From positions 4,811,307-4,875,306 of the forward strand of contig NZ_SJOM01000007.1 of assembly GCF_004762045.1 (NCBI RefSeq): a stretch of DNA of 64,000 nt, read 5' to 3'. A program made the position numbers and the translations under genes. Of the stretch, positions 33,912 through 46,557 are shown piece after piece. How positions within the stretch are numbered: position 1 is the stretch's first letter; each line of letters opens with the position of its first letter. The notes below the pieces were generated by a model, which saw only the letters and a program-made list of their open reading frames with translations, did no database searches and had not been told where the DNA came from. This DNA comes from Mycobacterium sp. DL99 (GTDB lineage: Bacteria; Actinomycetota; Actinomycetes; Mycobacteriales; Mycobacteriaceae).

Positions 33912-34655
33912 GTGCGTGCGCGGTCCAAGCCACAACTGCCTGCGACGGTCGAGGCGTCCGAAGATCCCAGCGCCGCCGCCAGGGTGCTCTCGACCATCAT
34001 CGAGGGCAGCTCACGGGTCCAGGCGCCCGCGGTCAAGGCGTACGTGGACCGGCTTCGCAGCAACCAGCCCGATGCCACCCCGGCCCAGATCGTCACCCGG
34101 CTCGAGAAGCACTACCTGGCCGCAGTGATGGCCAGCGGTGCCGCCGTCGGCTCCGCGGCGGCGTTCCCGGGCATCGGGACCCTGGTGGCCCTGTCGGCCG
34201 TCGCCGGCGAGACAGTCGTGTTCCTCGAAGCCACGTCGGTGTTCGTGCTGGCGGTCGCCGAGGTCCACGGCATCCCCGCCGACCACCGCGAACGGCGCCG
34301 CGCCCTGGTGCTCTCGGTGCTCGTCGGCGATGACAGCAAGCACGCCATCGCCGACCTCCTGGGCACCGGACGCACAAGCGGCGCATGGCTGTCCGACGGT
34401 GCCGCGACCCTACCGTTGCCCGCCGTGTCGCAGCTCAACTCCCGGCTGGTCAAGTACTTCGTCAAGCGGTATACGCTCAAGCGCGGCGCGATGGCTTTCG
34501 GCAAGATGCTGCCGGTGGGTATCGGTGCTGTCATCGGCGGTGTCGGCAACCGGCTGATGGGTAAGAAGATCGTCGCCAACGCCCGCCAGGCGTTCGGCGC
34601 GCCCCCGCCGCGGTGGCCTGCAACGCTGCATGTACTGCCGTCCGCAAAGTCCTGA
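33912..34655 (+). CDS. Conserved membrane-associated protein (Rv1249c-like)
   Basis: 247-residue protein conserved beside kgd in mycobacteria. It contains hydrophobic stretches (AAVMASGAAVGSAAAFPGIGTLVALSAVAGE and GKMLPVGIGAVIGGVGNRLMG) resembling the glycine-zipper-like segments of EcsC-family proteins, and a basic patch (KYFVKRYTLKRGAMAFGK). Function is unknown. GTG 33912 (VRARSKPQ) is preferred to ATG 33885 because GGGAGG ends 7 bases upstream of it. It lies 144 bases before kgd on the same strand. Confidence 0.75.
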   Translation: MRARSKPQLPATVEASEDPSAAARVLSTIIEGSSRVQAPAVKAYVDRLRSNQPDATPAQIVTRLEKHYLAAVMASGAAVGSAAAFPGIGTLVALSAVAGETVVFLEATSVFVLAVAEVHGIPADHRERRRALVLSVLVGDDSKHAIADLLGTGRTSGAWLSDGAATLPLPAVSQLNSRLVKYFVKRYTLKRGAMAFGKMLPVGIGAVIGGVGNRLMGKKIVANARQAFGAPPPRWPATLHVLPSAKS

Positions 34656-34799
34656 GGCCCATGCCGACCTCGGGTCGCGCCGAAAGGCGATAGCCTTTAT
34701 GCGGCGGTCGAGCGGGGTCAACCGCCCACAGAAGAAACACAAGCGGCAAGCCTCCTTGTGACGGCGAGCCGGACATAAGAATCGAGGCGAGTGTCTGCC

Positions 34800-38537
<3,738 letters not shown>

Positions 38538-38563
38538 CCAGCTTCCCTGATCTCCGAAGTCAA

Positions 38564-38602
38564 CGAAATGGTCGCTGCCGCACGACGGTAGCGACCATTT
38601 CG
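38564..38602 (+). terminator. Strong hairpin terminator after kgd
   Basis: A 17-bp stem (CGAAATGGTCGCTGCCG, 38564-38580, paired with 38586-38602, with one G-U pair) closes a 5-base loop (CACGA). It starts 26 bases after the kgd stop and is followed by CTTCTTTC, a weak T-rich stretch. It separates kgd from the MHS transporter gene. Confidence 0.8.
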
Positions 38603-38677
38603 CTTCTTTCGGGGCGGGTTTCGATCAGGGTGCGCACAACGCTGGGCGGGGCGAGTGGCGGTAACTAGACAACTAGG

Positions 38678-39994
38678 GTGACATTGACGCCCGTCGCCGC
38701 CCCCGCCCAGACGGGCCCAGCGACACCCACCAATCCCGCCACGGTGCGCACCGCGGTCCTGGCCAGCGTGCTCGGGACGACGATCGAGTGGTACGACTTC
38801 TTCCTGTACGCCACGGCCGCGAGCCTGGTGTTCAACCACACCTTCTTCCCGGACCAGAGCTCTTTCGTCGGCACGATGCTGGCGTTCGCCACGTTCGCGG
38901 TCGGGTTCCTGGTCCGGCCCATCGGCGGATTCGTCTTCGGTCACATCGGCGACCGGATCGGCCGCAAGAAGACGCTCGCCCTGACGATGCTGCTGATGGG
39001 CACGGCCACCGCGTTGATGGGTGTGCTGCCCACCGCGGCGCAGATCGGTGTGCTGGCGCCGGTCCTGCTTCTGGTGTTGCGCGTGGTTCAGGGATTCGCC
39101 CTCGGCGGTGAGTGGGCCGGCGCGGTGCTGCTGGCCGTCGAGCACAGCCCTCGTCATCGCCGCGGATTGTTCGGGAGCATCCCCCAGGTCGGGCTGGCGC
39201 TGGGCCTGGCGCTCGGCACCGGGGTGTTCGTACTGTTGCAGCTGTGGCTGTCGGCCGAGGCGTTCCAGGCCTACGGGTGGCGGATCGCGTTCCTGTTCAG
39301 CGTCGTGCTGGTGATCTTCGGCGTCGTGGTGCGGTTCCGGGTGGCCGAGACCCCGGCGTTCGAGAAGCTGCGCGACGACGACGAACGCTCGGCGGTCCCC
39401 GTGAAGGAGATCTTCCGTCCCCCGACGCTGCGCTCGACCGTGCTGGGCCTCTTGTCACGCTGGGGCGAGGGCGCCGCGTTCAACACCTGGGGCGTGTTCA
39501 CCATCTCGTATGCCACCGCGACCCTGCACCTGGGCAAGGTGCCCGTCCTGGCCGTGGTGACCGCGGCAGCGCTGCTCATGGCGGTGCTGCTGCCGGTGTC
39601 GGGTCTCCTGGCCGACCGGTTCAGCCCGAAGGCCGTCTACGCGTCGGGCATCGCCGCATACGCGGTCGTGGTGTTCCCGGCGTTCGCGTTGTTCGGCACC
39701 GGCAACATCGTGGCGTACGCGGTGGGAATGTTGTTGGCGTTCGGGGTCATTCACGCCTGGTTCTACGGCGCGCAGGGCACGCTGTACGCGTCACTGTTCC
39801 CGACCCGCACCCGCTACACGGGGCTGTCGACGGTGTATCAGCTCTCCGGGGTCTACGCCTCTGGCCTGACCCCGCTGATCCTGACGGCGTTGATCGCGGC
39901 GGGCGGCGGCACCCCCTGGTTGGCGTGCGGGTACCTGGTGGCCACCGCGGTGATCAGCGTCGTCGCGACACTGTTGCTGCGCCCCGAGCACTAG
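38678..39994 (+). CDS. MHS-family metabolite:H+ symporter
   Basis: 438-residue, 12-helix major facilitator of the metabolite:H+ symporter branch (relatives carry proline/betaine, citrate, 2-oxoglutarate or shikimate). The signature GTTIEWYDFFLYATAASLVFN opens the protein; HIGDRIGRKKTLALTMLLMG is the loop 2-3 motif and LRVVQGFALGGEWAGA marks helix 4. Its place right after kgd suggests an organic acid substrate, but the kgd terminator argues for separate expression. It starts at GTG 38678 without a clear ribosome-binding site. Confidence 0.87.
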   Translation: MTLTPVAAPAQTGPATPTNPATVRTAVLASVLGTTIEWYDFFLYATAASLVFNHTFFPDQSSFVGTMLAFATFAVGFLVRPIGGFVFGHIGDRIGRKKTLALTMLLMGTATALMGVLPTAAQIGVLAPVLLLVLRVVQGFALGGEWAGAVLLAVEHSPRHRRGLFGSIPQVGLALGLALGTGVFVLLQLWLSAEAFQAYGWRIAFLFSVVLVIFGVVVRFRVAETPAFEKLRDDDERSAVPVKEIFRPPTLRSTVLGLLSRWGEGAAFNTWGVFTISYATATLHLGKVPVLAVVTAAALLMAVLLPVSGLLADRFSPKAVYASGIAAYAVVVFPAFALFGTGNIVAYAVGMLLAFGVIHAWFYGAQGTLYASLFPTRTRYTGLSTVYQLSGVYASGLTPLILTALIAAGGGTPWLACGYLVATAVISVVATLLLRPEH

Positions 39995-40007
39995 GCGGCA
40001 GCAAGAG

Positions 40008-40769
40008 TCAGCACGTCAGTACCAGCGGGCCGGACTCGGTGATCGCCACGGTGTTCTCGGTGTGGGCGGTACGGGAGCCGTCGGCCGATCGGATGGTCCA
40101 CCCGTCGCGGTCGTAGACGATGCGGTTGGTGCCGGCGGCAAGCCACGGTTCGAGCGCCAGCGTCATCCCCGCCCGCAACTTCATGCCGCGGCCCGGATTG
40201 CCGCGGTTGGGCACGTGCGGGTCCTCATGCATGGTCCGGCCCAGCCCGTGCCCACCGAATTCGAGGTTGACCGGGTAGCCGTAGTCGGCCGCGACGGCGC
40301 CGATGGCGGCCGAGATGTCGCCGAGCCGGTTACCCGGCCGTGCTTCGGCGGTTCCGGCGGCCAGCGCCTCCTCGGTGGCCCGGACCAGTCGCACGTCGGC
40401 GGCCGCGGGGGTGCCGACGATCACGGTGCGCGCCGCGTCAGCCACCCAACCGTCGATGGACACCGCGAAGTCCATGCTGAGCACATCGCCGTCGCACAGC
40501 CGGTAGTCATGCGGAAGGCCATGCAGCACAGCGTCGTTGACCGACAGGCAGATGACGTTGCGGAACGGACCTTTGCCGAACGACGGGTCGTAGTCCCAGT
40601 AGCAGGACTCGGCGCCGCGGCGTTTGACCATGTCGCGGGCGTGGTGTTCGAGGTCGAGCAGGTTCACTCCGATCGCGGCGAGCCCACTCAGCTCGCTGAG
40701 CACCTCGGCCACGAACCGCCCGGTGACCCGCATCTTCTCGATCTCGGCGTCGGTCTTCAGCTCGATCAT
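40008..40769 (-). CDS. map: Type I methionine aminopeptidase
   Basis: 253-residue MetAP that removes N-terminal Met from new proteins. The dimetal ligands are all visible: first Asp in SMDFAVS and second in GWVADAART, His in GHGLGRTMHE, Glu in LALEPW, and Glu in AHTENTVAI; the substrate His is in AVLHGLPHD. It lacks the N-terminal SH3-binding extension of MapB. Mycobacteria usually carry two housekeeping MetAPs elsewhere, so this is probably an extra copy. It is divergent from a small XRE regulator, with two AT-rich palindromes between them. Confidence 0.92.
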   Translation of the reverse strand: MIELKTDAEIEKMRVTGRFVAEVLSELSGLAAIGVNLLDLEHHARDMVKRRGAESCYWDYDPSFGKGPFRNVICLSVNDAVLHGLPHDYRLCDGDVLSMDFAVSIDGWVADAARTVIVGTPAAADVRLVRATEEALAAGTAEARPGNRLGDISAAIGAVAADYGYPVNLEFGGHGLGRTMHEDPHVPNRGNPGRGMKLRAGMTLALEPWLAAGTNRIVYDRDGWTIRSADGSRTAHTENTVAITESGPLVLTC

Positions 40770-40784
40770 GTCTACACCTTCCTC

Positions 40785-40822
40785 GGTATTTAAATACCAA
40801 CACTAGCGGTATATAAATACCG
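40785..40822. promoter_or_regulatory. Tandem AT-rich palindromes in the map/XRE divergent promoter
   Basis: GGTATTTAAATACC (40785-40798, perfect 14-bp dyad) and CGGTATATAAATACCG (40807-40822, 6-base arms around ATAA) share GGTAT/ATACC half-sites. Their centres are 23 bp apart, about two DNA turns, so two dimers could bind one face. They fill most of the 69-base gap. The XRE protein next door is the probable binder. Confidence 0.65.
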
Positions 40823-40838
40823 GCGCTACCGTGGAGCC

Positions 40839-41099
40839 GTGGTCCGCACCCCGCTCACACCCGCACAGATCGCGGCCGGCCGACGGCTCGGCGAGACCCT
40901 GCGCGCCGCCCGGGGCGCCCGCTCGCTCGACGAGGTGGCCGAACATGCCGGCATCTCCCCGGAGACCCTGCGCAAGATCGAGACCGGCCGGCTGCCCTCC
41001 CCCGCGTTCGGCACGGTCGTCGGACTGAGCGACGCCCTCGGAATTCCGCTGGAGGCCCTGGCGCAGGTATGGCGGCCGGTGCGCGCGGCGGCGTCATAG
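40839..41099 (+). CDS. Small XRE-family helix-turn-helix regulator
   Basis: 86-residue DNA-binding protein consisting almost only of a Cro/CI-type helix-turn-helix: RLGETLRAARGARSLDEVAEHAGISPETLRKIETGRLPSPAFGTVVGLSDALGIPL is the five-helix core. It has no ligand domain. It is divergent from map, and the two palindromes between the genes make autoregulation and control of map likely. GTG 40839. A methyltransferase gene starts 7 bases after its stop, so the two may be co-transcribed. Confidence 0.86.
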   Translation: MVRTPLTPAQIAAGRRLGETLRAARGARSLDEVAEHAGISPETLRKIETGRLPSPAFGTVVGLSDALGIPLEALAQVWRPVRAAAS

Positions 41100-41106
41100 C
41101 CCTACC

Positions 41107-41886
41107 GTGGGAGAAATGGACTCCCCGGATTACGGATTCGACGGCGATTACAACAAGGTGTCGGCACGCAACCAGGCCGCGATCGCCGGCGGCGCGTTCA
41201 TCGGCCTGCTGATCACGGCGATCATCGGCATCGTTCGCGGTCGACACCGAACCGGCCGGCTCGCAGGGGGTTTGGCCGCGTTGCTGGCGACCACCGTCGG
41301 ATTGTTCGTGCACGCCACGCGGCGCGGGAAGTTCGTGGTGTGGCGCGACATCCTCGACGACCTGGCCCTGCGGGGCGATGAGACGCTGCTCGATCTCGGC
41401 TGCGGGCGCGGCGCGGTGCTGCACGCCGCGGCCAAACGGCTACCGGACGGACGCGCCCTGGGCGTCGACCTGTGGCGTGCCGATCAGACCGGCAACTCGC
41501 CGGAGCAGACTCTGGCCAACGCGGCAGCCGAGGGCGTCGCCGACAGGGTCGAGGTACACACCGGCGACATGACCGCGCTGCCGTTCGACGATGCCAGCGT
41601 CGACGTCATCGTCAGCAGCCTGGCCATTCACAACATCCCGGATCGCGCCGGCCGGTCCCGCGCACTCGATGAGGCCGCCCGGGTGTTGCGCCCCGGTGGG
41701 CGACTGGCGATCGCCGATATCTGGGACACCCGGCGCCACACCGACCGGTTGCGCGCCATCGGCTGGCAAGACGTGCGGCGAAGAAATCTCGGCTGGCGGA
41801 TGTGGTGGGGCGGCCCTTATGTGGGAACTCACCTGGTGACCGCCACCAAGCCAGCCGACGAACGCGAGACCGCGGGTACCGGCTAA
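41107..41886 (+). CDS. Membrane-anchored class I SAM-dependent methyltransferase
   Basis: 259-residue methyltransferase. Two membrane helices lie near the N-terminus (AIAGGAFIGLLITAIIGIV and LAGGLAALLATTVGLFVHA), followed by a class I Rossmann domain: LLDLGCGRGAVLHAAAKRL is the SAM loop (motif I), VEVHTGDMTALPFDDAS is motif II/III and EAARVLRPGGRLAIADIWDT is post-I. The substrate is unknown and could be a lipid or small molecule at the membrane. GTG 41107 is used; ATG 41116 (MDSPDYG) is equally possible. Confidence 0.82.
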   Translation: MGEMDSPDYGFDGDYNKVSARNQAAIAGGAFIGLLITAIIGIVRGRHRTGRLAGGLAALLATTVGLFVHATRRGKFVVWRDILDDLALRGDETLLDLGCGRGAVLHAAAKRLPDGRALGVDLWRADQTGNSPEQTLANAAAEGVADRVEVHTGDMTALPFDDASVDVIVSSLAIHNIPDRAGRSRALDEAARVLRPGGRLAIADIWDTRRHTDRLRAIGWQDVRRRNLGWRMWWGGPYVGTHLVTATKPADERETAGTG

Positions 41887-41922
41887 TCTCGACAAAAGGT
41901 CGAACGACACAAGGGAGTGGGC

Positions 41923-42747
41923 ATGGAAGGCTTCGCCGGAAAGGTCGCCGTCGTAACCGGCGCCGGATCAGGCATCGGACAGGCTCTGGCCATCGAGCTG
42001 GGACGCTCGGGCGCCAAATTGGCGATCAGCGACGTCGACACCGAAGGCCTGGCCGTCACCGAGGAACGCCTCAAGGCGATCGGCGCCGAGGTCAAGACCG
42101 ACCGGCTCGACGTCACCGAGCGCGAGGCTTTCCTGCTCTACGCCGACGCGGTCAAGGAGCACTTCGGCAAGGTCAACCAGATCTACAACAACGCAGGCAT
42201 CGCATTCAGCGGCGACGTCGAGATCAGCCAGTTCAAGGACATCGAGCGGGTGATGGACGTCGACTATTGGGGCGTCGTCAACGGCACCAAGGCCTTCCTG
42301 CCGCACCTGATCGCCTCCGGCGACGGGCACGTCATCAACGTCTCCAGCCTGTTCGGCATCTTCTCGGTTCCCGGCCAGGCCGCCTACAACTCGGCCAAGT
42401 TCGCGGTGCGCGGCTTCACCGAGGCCCTGCGTCAGGAAATGGCCCTGGCCAAGCATCCGGTCAAGGTGACGTGTGTGCACCCGGGCGGGATCAAGACCGC
42501 CATCGCGCGCAATGCCACCGTCGCCGAGGGACTGGACCAGAAGGCGCTCGCGGAAACCTTCGATCGGCAGCTGGCCAACACCACTCCCCAGCGCGCCGCC
42601 ACGATCATCCTCGAGGCCGTGCGCAAGGACAAGGCGCGCGTGCTGGTCGGGGCCGACGCCAAGATCCTCGACGTCATCGTGCGGATCACCGGCTCCGGCT
42701 ACCAGAAGCTGTTCGCCTCCGCGATGGGTCGGATGATCCCGCGCTGA
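41923..42747 (+). CDS. Short-chain dehydrogenase (Rv1245c-like)
   Basis: 274-residue SDR resembling Rv1245c. Cofactor turn TGAGSGIG, YNNAGIAFSG, catalytic Ser in INVSSLFG and Tyr/Lys in AAYNSAKFAVRGF. The C-terminus has the hydrophobic cap of mycobacterial SDRs acting on lipid-like substrates. ATG 41923 is preferred over GTG 41917 because AAGGGAG ends 5 bases before it and the GTG overlaps that element. Its 3' end overlaps the convergent ABC ATPase gene by 62 bases. Confidence 0.88.
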   Translation: MEGFAGKVAVVTGAGSGIGQALAIELGRSGAKLAISDVDTEGLAVTEERLKAIGAEVKTDRLDVTEREAFLLYADAVKEHFGKVNQIYNNAGIAFSGDVEISQFKDIERVMDVDYWGVVNGTKAFLPHLIASGDGHVINVSSLFGIFSVPGQAAYNSAKFAVRGFTEALRQEMALAKHPVKVTCVHPGGIKTAIARNATVAEGLDQKALAETFDRQLANTTPQRAATIILEAVRKDKARVLVGADAKILDVIVRITGSGYQKLFASAMGRMIPR

Positions 42748-44038
42748 CGCCGGCCACTGGATCTGCCGAGATCTGGTCGCTGTCGGTGTCGTAGTCGAAC
42801 AGCTCGCCGTAGCGACCCCAGTCGATCGCGATGTCGAGTTGGCGCTGGGCGTCGTCCGGACCGAACCCACGCCGGAGCAGATCCAGGAAGAACCCGGCCC
42901 GCAGGTTTCCATCGGAGCTGGTACCCAGCGCGGTGCAGATGGTGCGGACCAACGGCGCCCGTGTGCGCGCCTGCTCGGCGAAGATCCGCTTGCTCGACTG
43001 GATGTCGGCGGTGGTGAATTCACCTCCGGTAACCGTCAATTCGAGGTCCCCGTGGCGCACGTGCAACATCCCGAGCATGGCCGCGGCGTCCACGAGCGGC
43101 AGCAGGTCGTCGATCTCGAAGTTGAGTTCGGTGGCGATGTCGGGCAGGTCGGCTTTCCCGCCTCTGGCGTAGACGATCTCGACCAGCCCGGCCAGGCCGC
43201 CGACGGTGGCATCCGGCAGCGGGACGCTCGTCGGGGTCGCCTCGGTGGATTCGGGCCGCGCCGCACCGGATTCGGTACCGGTCAACAGCTCGTAGAGCTT
43301 GTCAACCAGCGCCTCGAACGCCGGAGCGCGGCGGTCCCTGGGCCGGGCCAGGTCCACGCTGACCTCGGCGCGGATCCGGCCGGGGTTGGCGTCCAGCACG
43401 ATGACCCGATCGGCGAGCAGCACGGCCTCCTCGATGTTGTGGGTCACCAGGCAGATCGCCTGGGTCGGGAACTGCCCTCCGGTCCACAGCGCCATCAGCT
43501 CGGTGCGCAGGTTCTCGGCGGTCAGCACGTCCAGCGCGGAGAACGGCTCGTCCATCAACAGCAGATCCGGCTCCAGCACCAGCGCCCTGGCGAACCCGAC
43601 CCGCTGCCGCATGCCGCCGGAAAGCTCCTTCGGATAAGCCGATTCGAACCCGTCCAGGCCGATCATGTCGATCGCGGCCAGGGCCTGCGCCCGCCGCCGT
43701 GACGGCGACACACCGCGGGCGGCCAGGCCGAGCTCGACATTGTCCTGCACGGTCAGCCACGGCATCAGCGCGAACGTCTGAAACACCATGGCGGTGCCTG
43801 GATTCGCGCCGTTGAGCTCGGTGCCGCGATAACGGACGGAGCCGCTCGTCGGGGCGATCAGGCCGGCGATCGTGCGCAGCAGGGTCGACTTGCCGGAGCC
43901 GGAGCGGCCCAGCAGTGCGACGACCTCGCGGGCCCGCAGGTCCAGCTTGATGTCGTCGAGCACCAGCAGGGAGTCACCGGCCGACCCGGTGAAACTCTTG
44001 CTCACGCCGTCGACGCTGATCAGTACGTTGTCGGTCAT
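42686..44038 (-). CDS. NitT/TauT-type ABC ATP-binding protein with AAA-associated C-terminal domain
   Basis: 450-residue ATPase driving the adjacent double permease. Walker A is GRSGSGKST near residue 40, the signature is LSGGMRQRVG, Walker B LLLMDEPFSAL, and the switch His sits in CLVTHNIEEA, as in nitrate/taurine/sulfonate importers. After about residue 270 comes an AAA-associated C-terminal domain (winged-helix-like: LVEIVYARGGKADLPDIATELNFEID), probably a regulatory sensor. ATG 44038 is chosen because the upstream ATG lies in the GGAGG ribosome-binding site. It ends the mgtA-mgtC-permease-ATPase unit; no binding protein is near. Confidence 0.88.
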   Translation of the reverse strand: MTDNVLISVDGVSKSFTGSAGDSLLVLDDIKLDLRAREVVALLGRSGSGKSTLLRTIAGLIAPTSGSVRYRGTELNGANPGTAMVFQTFALMPWLTVQDNVELGLAARGVSPSRRRAQALAAIDMIGLDGFESAYPKELSGGMRQRVGFARALVLEPDLLLMDEPFSALDVLTAENLRTELMALWTGGQFPTQAICLVTHNIEEAVLLADRVIVLDANPGRIRAEVSVDLARPRDRRAPAFEALVDKLYELLTGTESGAARPESTEATPTSVPLPDATVGGLAGLVEIVYARGGKADLPDIATELNFEIDDLLPLVDAAAMLGMLHVRHGDLELTVTGGEFTTADIQSSKRIFAEQARTRAPLVRTICTALGTSSDGNLRAGFFLDLLRRGFGPDDAQRQLDIAIDWGRYGELFDYDTDSDQISADPVAGVSAGSSDPSRRRTASGSRSR

Positions 44039-44061
44039 GGGAACCTCCATCGGATTTCATT

Positions 44062-45804
44062 TCAGGACAAGGAGAATCGGCGTTCGGACAAGGTGTACAG
44101 GCGACGCCAGAACAGCCGGTTGGTCGCGACCACGTACATGCTCATGACGATCACGCCGACGAGGATGCGACCGCCGTCGCCTGCCGCGGTCGCATGGGTG
44201 ATGTAGGCACCCAGACCGGTTGCGGTCAGCGTGGTGCCGTTGAAGCTGACCACCTCGGCCACGATGGACGCATTCCAGGCCCCGCCCGCGGCAGTGATGC
44301 CGCCCGTGACGTAGCTCGGGAAGATCGCGGGAAGAATCAGCTTGCGCCACCACAGCATTCGCGGTAGCCGGAGATTGGCGGCGGCCTCGCGCAGGTCGTT
44401 GGGGATCGCGCTGGCCCCCGCGATGACATTGAACAGGATGTACCACTGCGCACCGAGTGCCATCAACAGGATGCCGCCGATGTTCAGGCTGATGCCGGTG
44501 AACAGCAACACCGCGGTGACCAGAGGGAACAGGAAGTTCGCCGGAAACGACGCCAGCACCTGGACCACCGGTTGCGCCAGCCGGGACACCTTGGGGTTCA
44601 ATCCGATCCACACCCCCACCGGAACCCAGATCGCGGTCGCGACCGCCACCAGCACCACGACCCGGGCAAAGGTGGCCAGCCCGAGTAGCAGTGCATCGCC
44701 GACCTCGCCGAGACCGACGGTGCTCGAGATGAAACCGATCGCGCGATAGCAGCCGTACCCGATGAGTACCGCCAGAACGACCCCGAACACCCAGTCCCCC
44801 AACCGGCGCCGGGCCATCGCGGTCCGTAGTGGGCGCTCGGCGATGCCGAACACCGACATCACCCGATCCATCGGGTAGACCAGAAAACCGAGCGGACGTC
44901 CCACCAGGCGCGAGACATTCGACCGGCGCAACACGTCCAGGGTGATACTGCGTGGCGCCTGCGCCGCCTCGGAATCCTCCATCCGGAACCGTTCCACCCA
45001 GGCCGTGAGCGGGCGCCAGAACAGCACGTTCACCCCGACCACCATCACGATCATCACCGAGATCGCCACCAGCACCTTGTTCAGTTCACCTGCGTCGCTC
45101 GCGGCGGCGACGAACGCGCCGATACCCGGCAACGCGAATTCGTGGTTGTTGACGCTGAGCGCCTCGGCCGCGGTGAGGAAGAACCAGCCGCCGCCGAAAC
45201 TCATCATGCCGTTCCACACCAGCGGGATCATGCCGCCGGGCAGATCCGCCCGCCAGAACCGTTGCCACCGAGACAGTCTCAGCAGCCGACAGGCCTCATC
45301 CAGCTCACGCGGCTGCGATTTCAGCGAGTAGTAGAACGAGAACGTCATGTTCCAGGCCTGCGACGTGAAGATCGCGAAGATCGCGGCGCATTCCAGCCCG
45401 AGCTCCGAGCCCGGGAACAACGCGATGAAGCCGGTGATGGTAATCGACAGGAAGCCCAGGATCGGCACCGACTGCAGGATGTCCAGCAGTGGGATCAGCA
45501 CCTTCTCGGCCCGCCGCAAGCGTGCCGCGGCGGTGGCGTAGACGAAGGTGAACACCAGCGACAGCCCGAGCGCGGCGAACATGCGCAACAGCGACCGGCC
45601 CGCGTAGTACGGCAGATTCGCCAGATCGGTGGACACCGAGGACGGGGCGGAGGTCACCTGCCACGGCACTGCGGCGCTCTGCACGAGCCGCACGACCACC
45701 CACAGCACCGCGGCCGCGCCGACGAACACCAGCACGTCGGCAGCCACGCTGCGGGACGGTCGCGACAGGGCGCCGCGGGTCGGAAAGGTTTGTGTCACAG
45801 CCAT
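44062..45804 (-). CDS. Fused double ABC transporter permease
   Basis: 580-residue permease with two binding-protein-dependent transport domains in one chain. The first EAA-like loop is RELDEACRLLRLSRWQRFWRADLPGGMIP, and the second is NDLREAAANLRLPRMLWWRKLILPAIFP. About 12 membrane helices are spread over both halves. Such fused permeases pair with ATPases carrying an AAA-associated domain; their cargo has not been established. It starts 6 bases after mgtC and 23 bases before the ATPase, strongly suggesting one transcript. Confidence 0.87.
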   Translation of the reverse strand: MAVTQTFPTRGALSRPSRSVAADVLVFVGAAAVLWVVVRLVQSAAVPWQVTSAPSSVSTDLANLPYYAGRSLLRMFAALGLSLVFTFVYATAAARLRRAEKVLIPLLDILQSVPILGFLSITITGFIALFPGSELGLECAAIFAIFTSQAWNMTFSFYYSLKSQPRELDEACRLLRLSRWQRFWRADLPGGMIPLVWNGMMSFGGGWFFLTAAEALSVNNHEFALPGIGAFVAAASDAGELNKVLVAISVMIVMVVGVNVLFWRPLTAWVERFRMEDSEAAQAPRSITLDVLRRSNVSRLVGRPLGFLVYPMDRVMSVFGIAERPLRTAMARRRLGDWVFGVVLAVLIGYGCYRAIGFISSTVGLGEVGDALLLGLATFARVVVLVAVATAIWVPVGVWIGLNPKVSRLAQPVVQVLASFPANFLFPLVTAVLLFTGISLNIGGILLMALGAQWYILFNVIAGASAIPNDLREAAANLRLPRMLWWRKLILPAIFPSYVTGGITAAGGAWNASIVAEVVSFNGTTLTATGLGAYITHATAAGDGGRILVGVIVMSMYVVATNRLFWRRLYTLSERRFSLS

Positions 45805-45810
45805 ATCGCC

Positions 45811-46527
45811 TCAGTCCTGATCCTCGTTGGTCTCTGGTTCGTCGATCTGCCACCGCACACTGATCACCGACGGCTCGAACGACAACCGGCTGACCGCCGT
45901 CTCCATGCCCTTGTCGTCACGCCCGGGTGCCCTCAGCGTCGCGCACACCTCAACCCGGTCGCCGTCGGCCATGTGCGTGCTCTGCACCGATTGCAGCGCA
46001 AAATCGGTGCGGGACAGTGCATCTACCAGAACTGTGCGCACGTGCGCCTCGGCGCTGTCGGCTGCCATCGCGCGGAACGTGTAGGTGGTCGGGGTCTCGG
46101 TCCCGGTGTCGGGCTGCCGGTCCACGAACATCCCGACCGGCCGCAGGATCACGTGCACGGCGACCACGACACCGGCACCGGCGACCGCCTCGACGTACAT
46201 GCCGGCCCCCGCCAGCGCACCGACCGCCGCCGAACACCAGAGGGTGGCCGCGGTGTTCAGCCCGCGCACGGTCAATCCCTCGCGCAGGATCACCCCGCCG
46301 CCGAGAAATCCGATACCGGACACAATCTGGGCGGCCACCCGTGTCGGGTCAGCGGTGGCACCGGCGAAGCCGTGCGCCGAGAGCAACACGAAAAGCGTGG
46401 CCCCGGCGGCCACCAGCGCATTGGTGCGCAGCCCCGCCATACGCGCCCGGTACTGGCGCTCCAGTCCGATCAGTGCCCCCAGGCCCACCCCGGTCCCAAG
46501 GCGCAGCAACATCTCCGCAGTCGTCAT
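45811..46527 (-). CDS. mgtC: MgtC/SapB family protein
   Basis: 238-residue membrane protein. The N-terminal half has four or five helices with the family signature GLGALIGLERQYRARMAGLRTNALV and VAAQIVSGIGFLGGGVILREG. The C-terminal cytosolic half resembles the ACT-like domain of MgtC. MgtC proteins help bacteria grow at low Mg2+ and inside macrophages, in part by limiting F-type ATP synthase; they are not themselves Mg2+ importers. It sits 30 bases after mgtA, as in the Salmonella mgtCB unit but in the opposite gene order. Confidence 0.9.
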   Translation of the reverse strand: MTTAEMLLRLGTGVGLGALIGLERQYRARMAGLRTNALVAAGATLFVLLSAHGFAGATADPTRVAAQIVSGIGFLGGGVILREGLTVRGLNTAATLWCSAAVGALAGAGMYVEAVAGAGVVVAVHVILRPVGMFVDRQPDTGTETPTTYTFRAMAADSAEAHVRTVLVDALSRTDFALQSVQSTHMADGDRVEVCATLRAPGRDDKGMETAVSRLSFEPSVISVRWQIDEPETNEDQD

Positions 46528-46557
46528 CCTGCGCTCGCTTTCGAAATCGTGAAGGAA

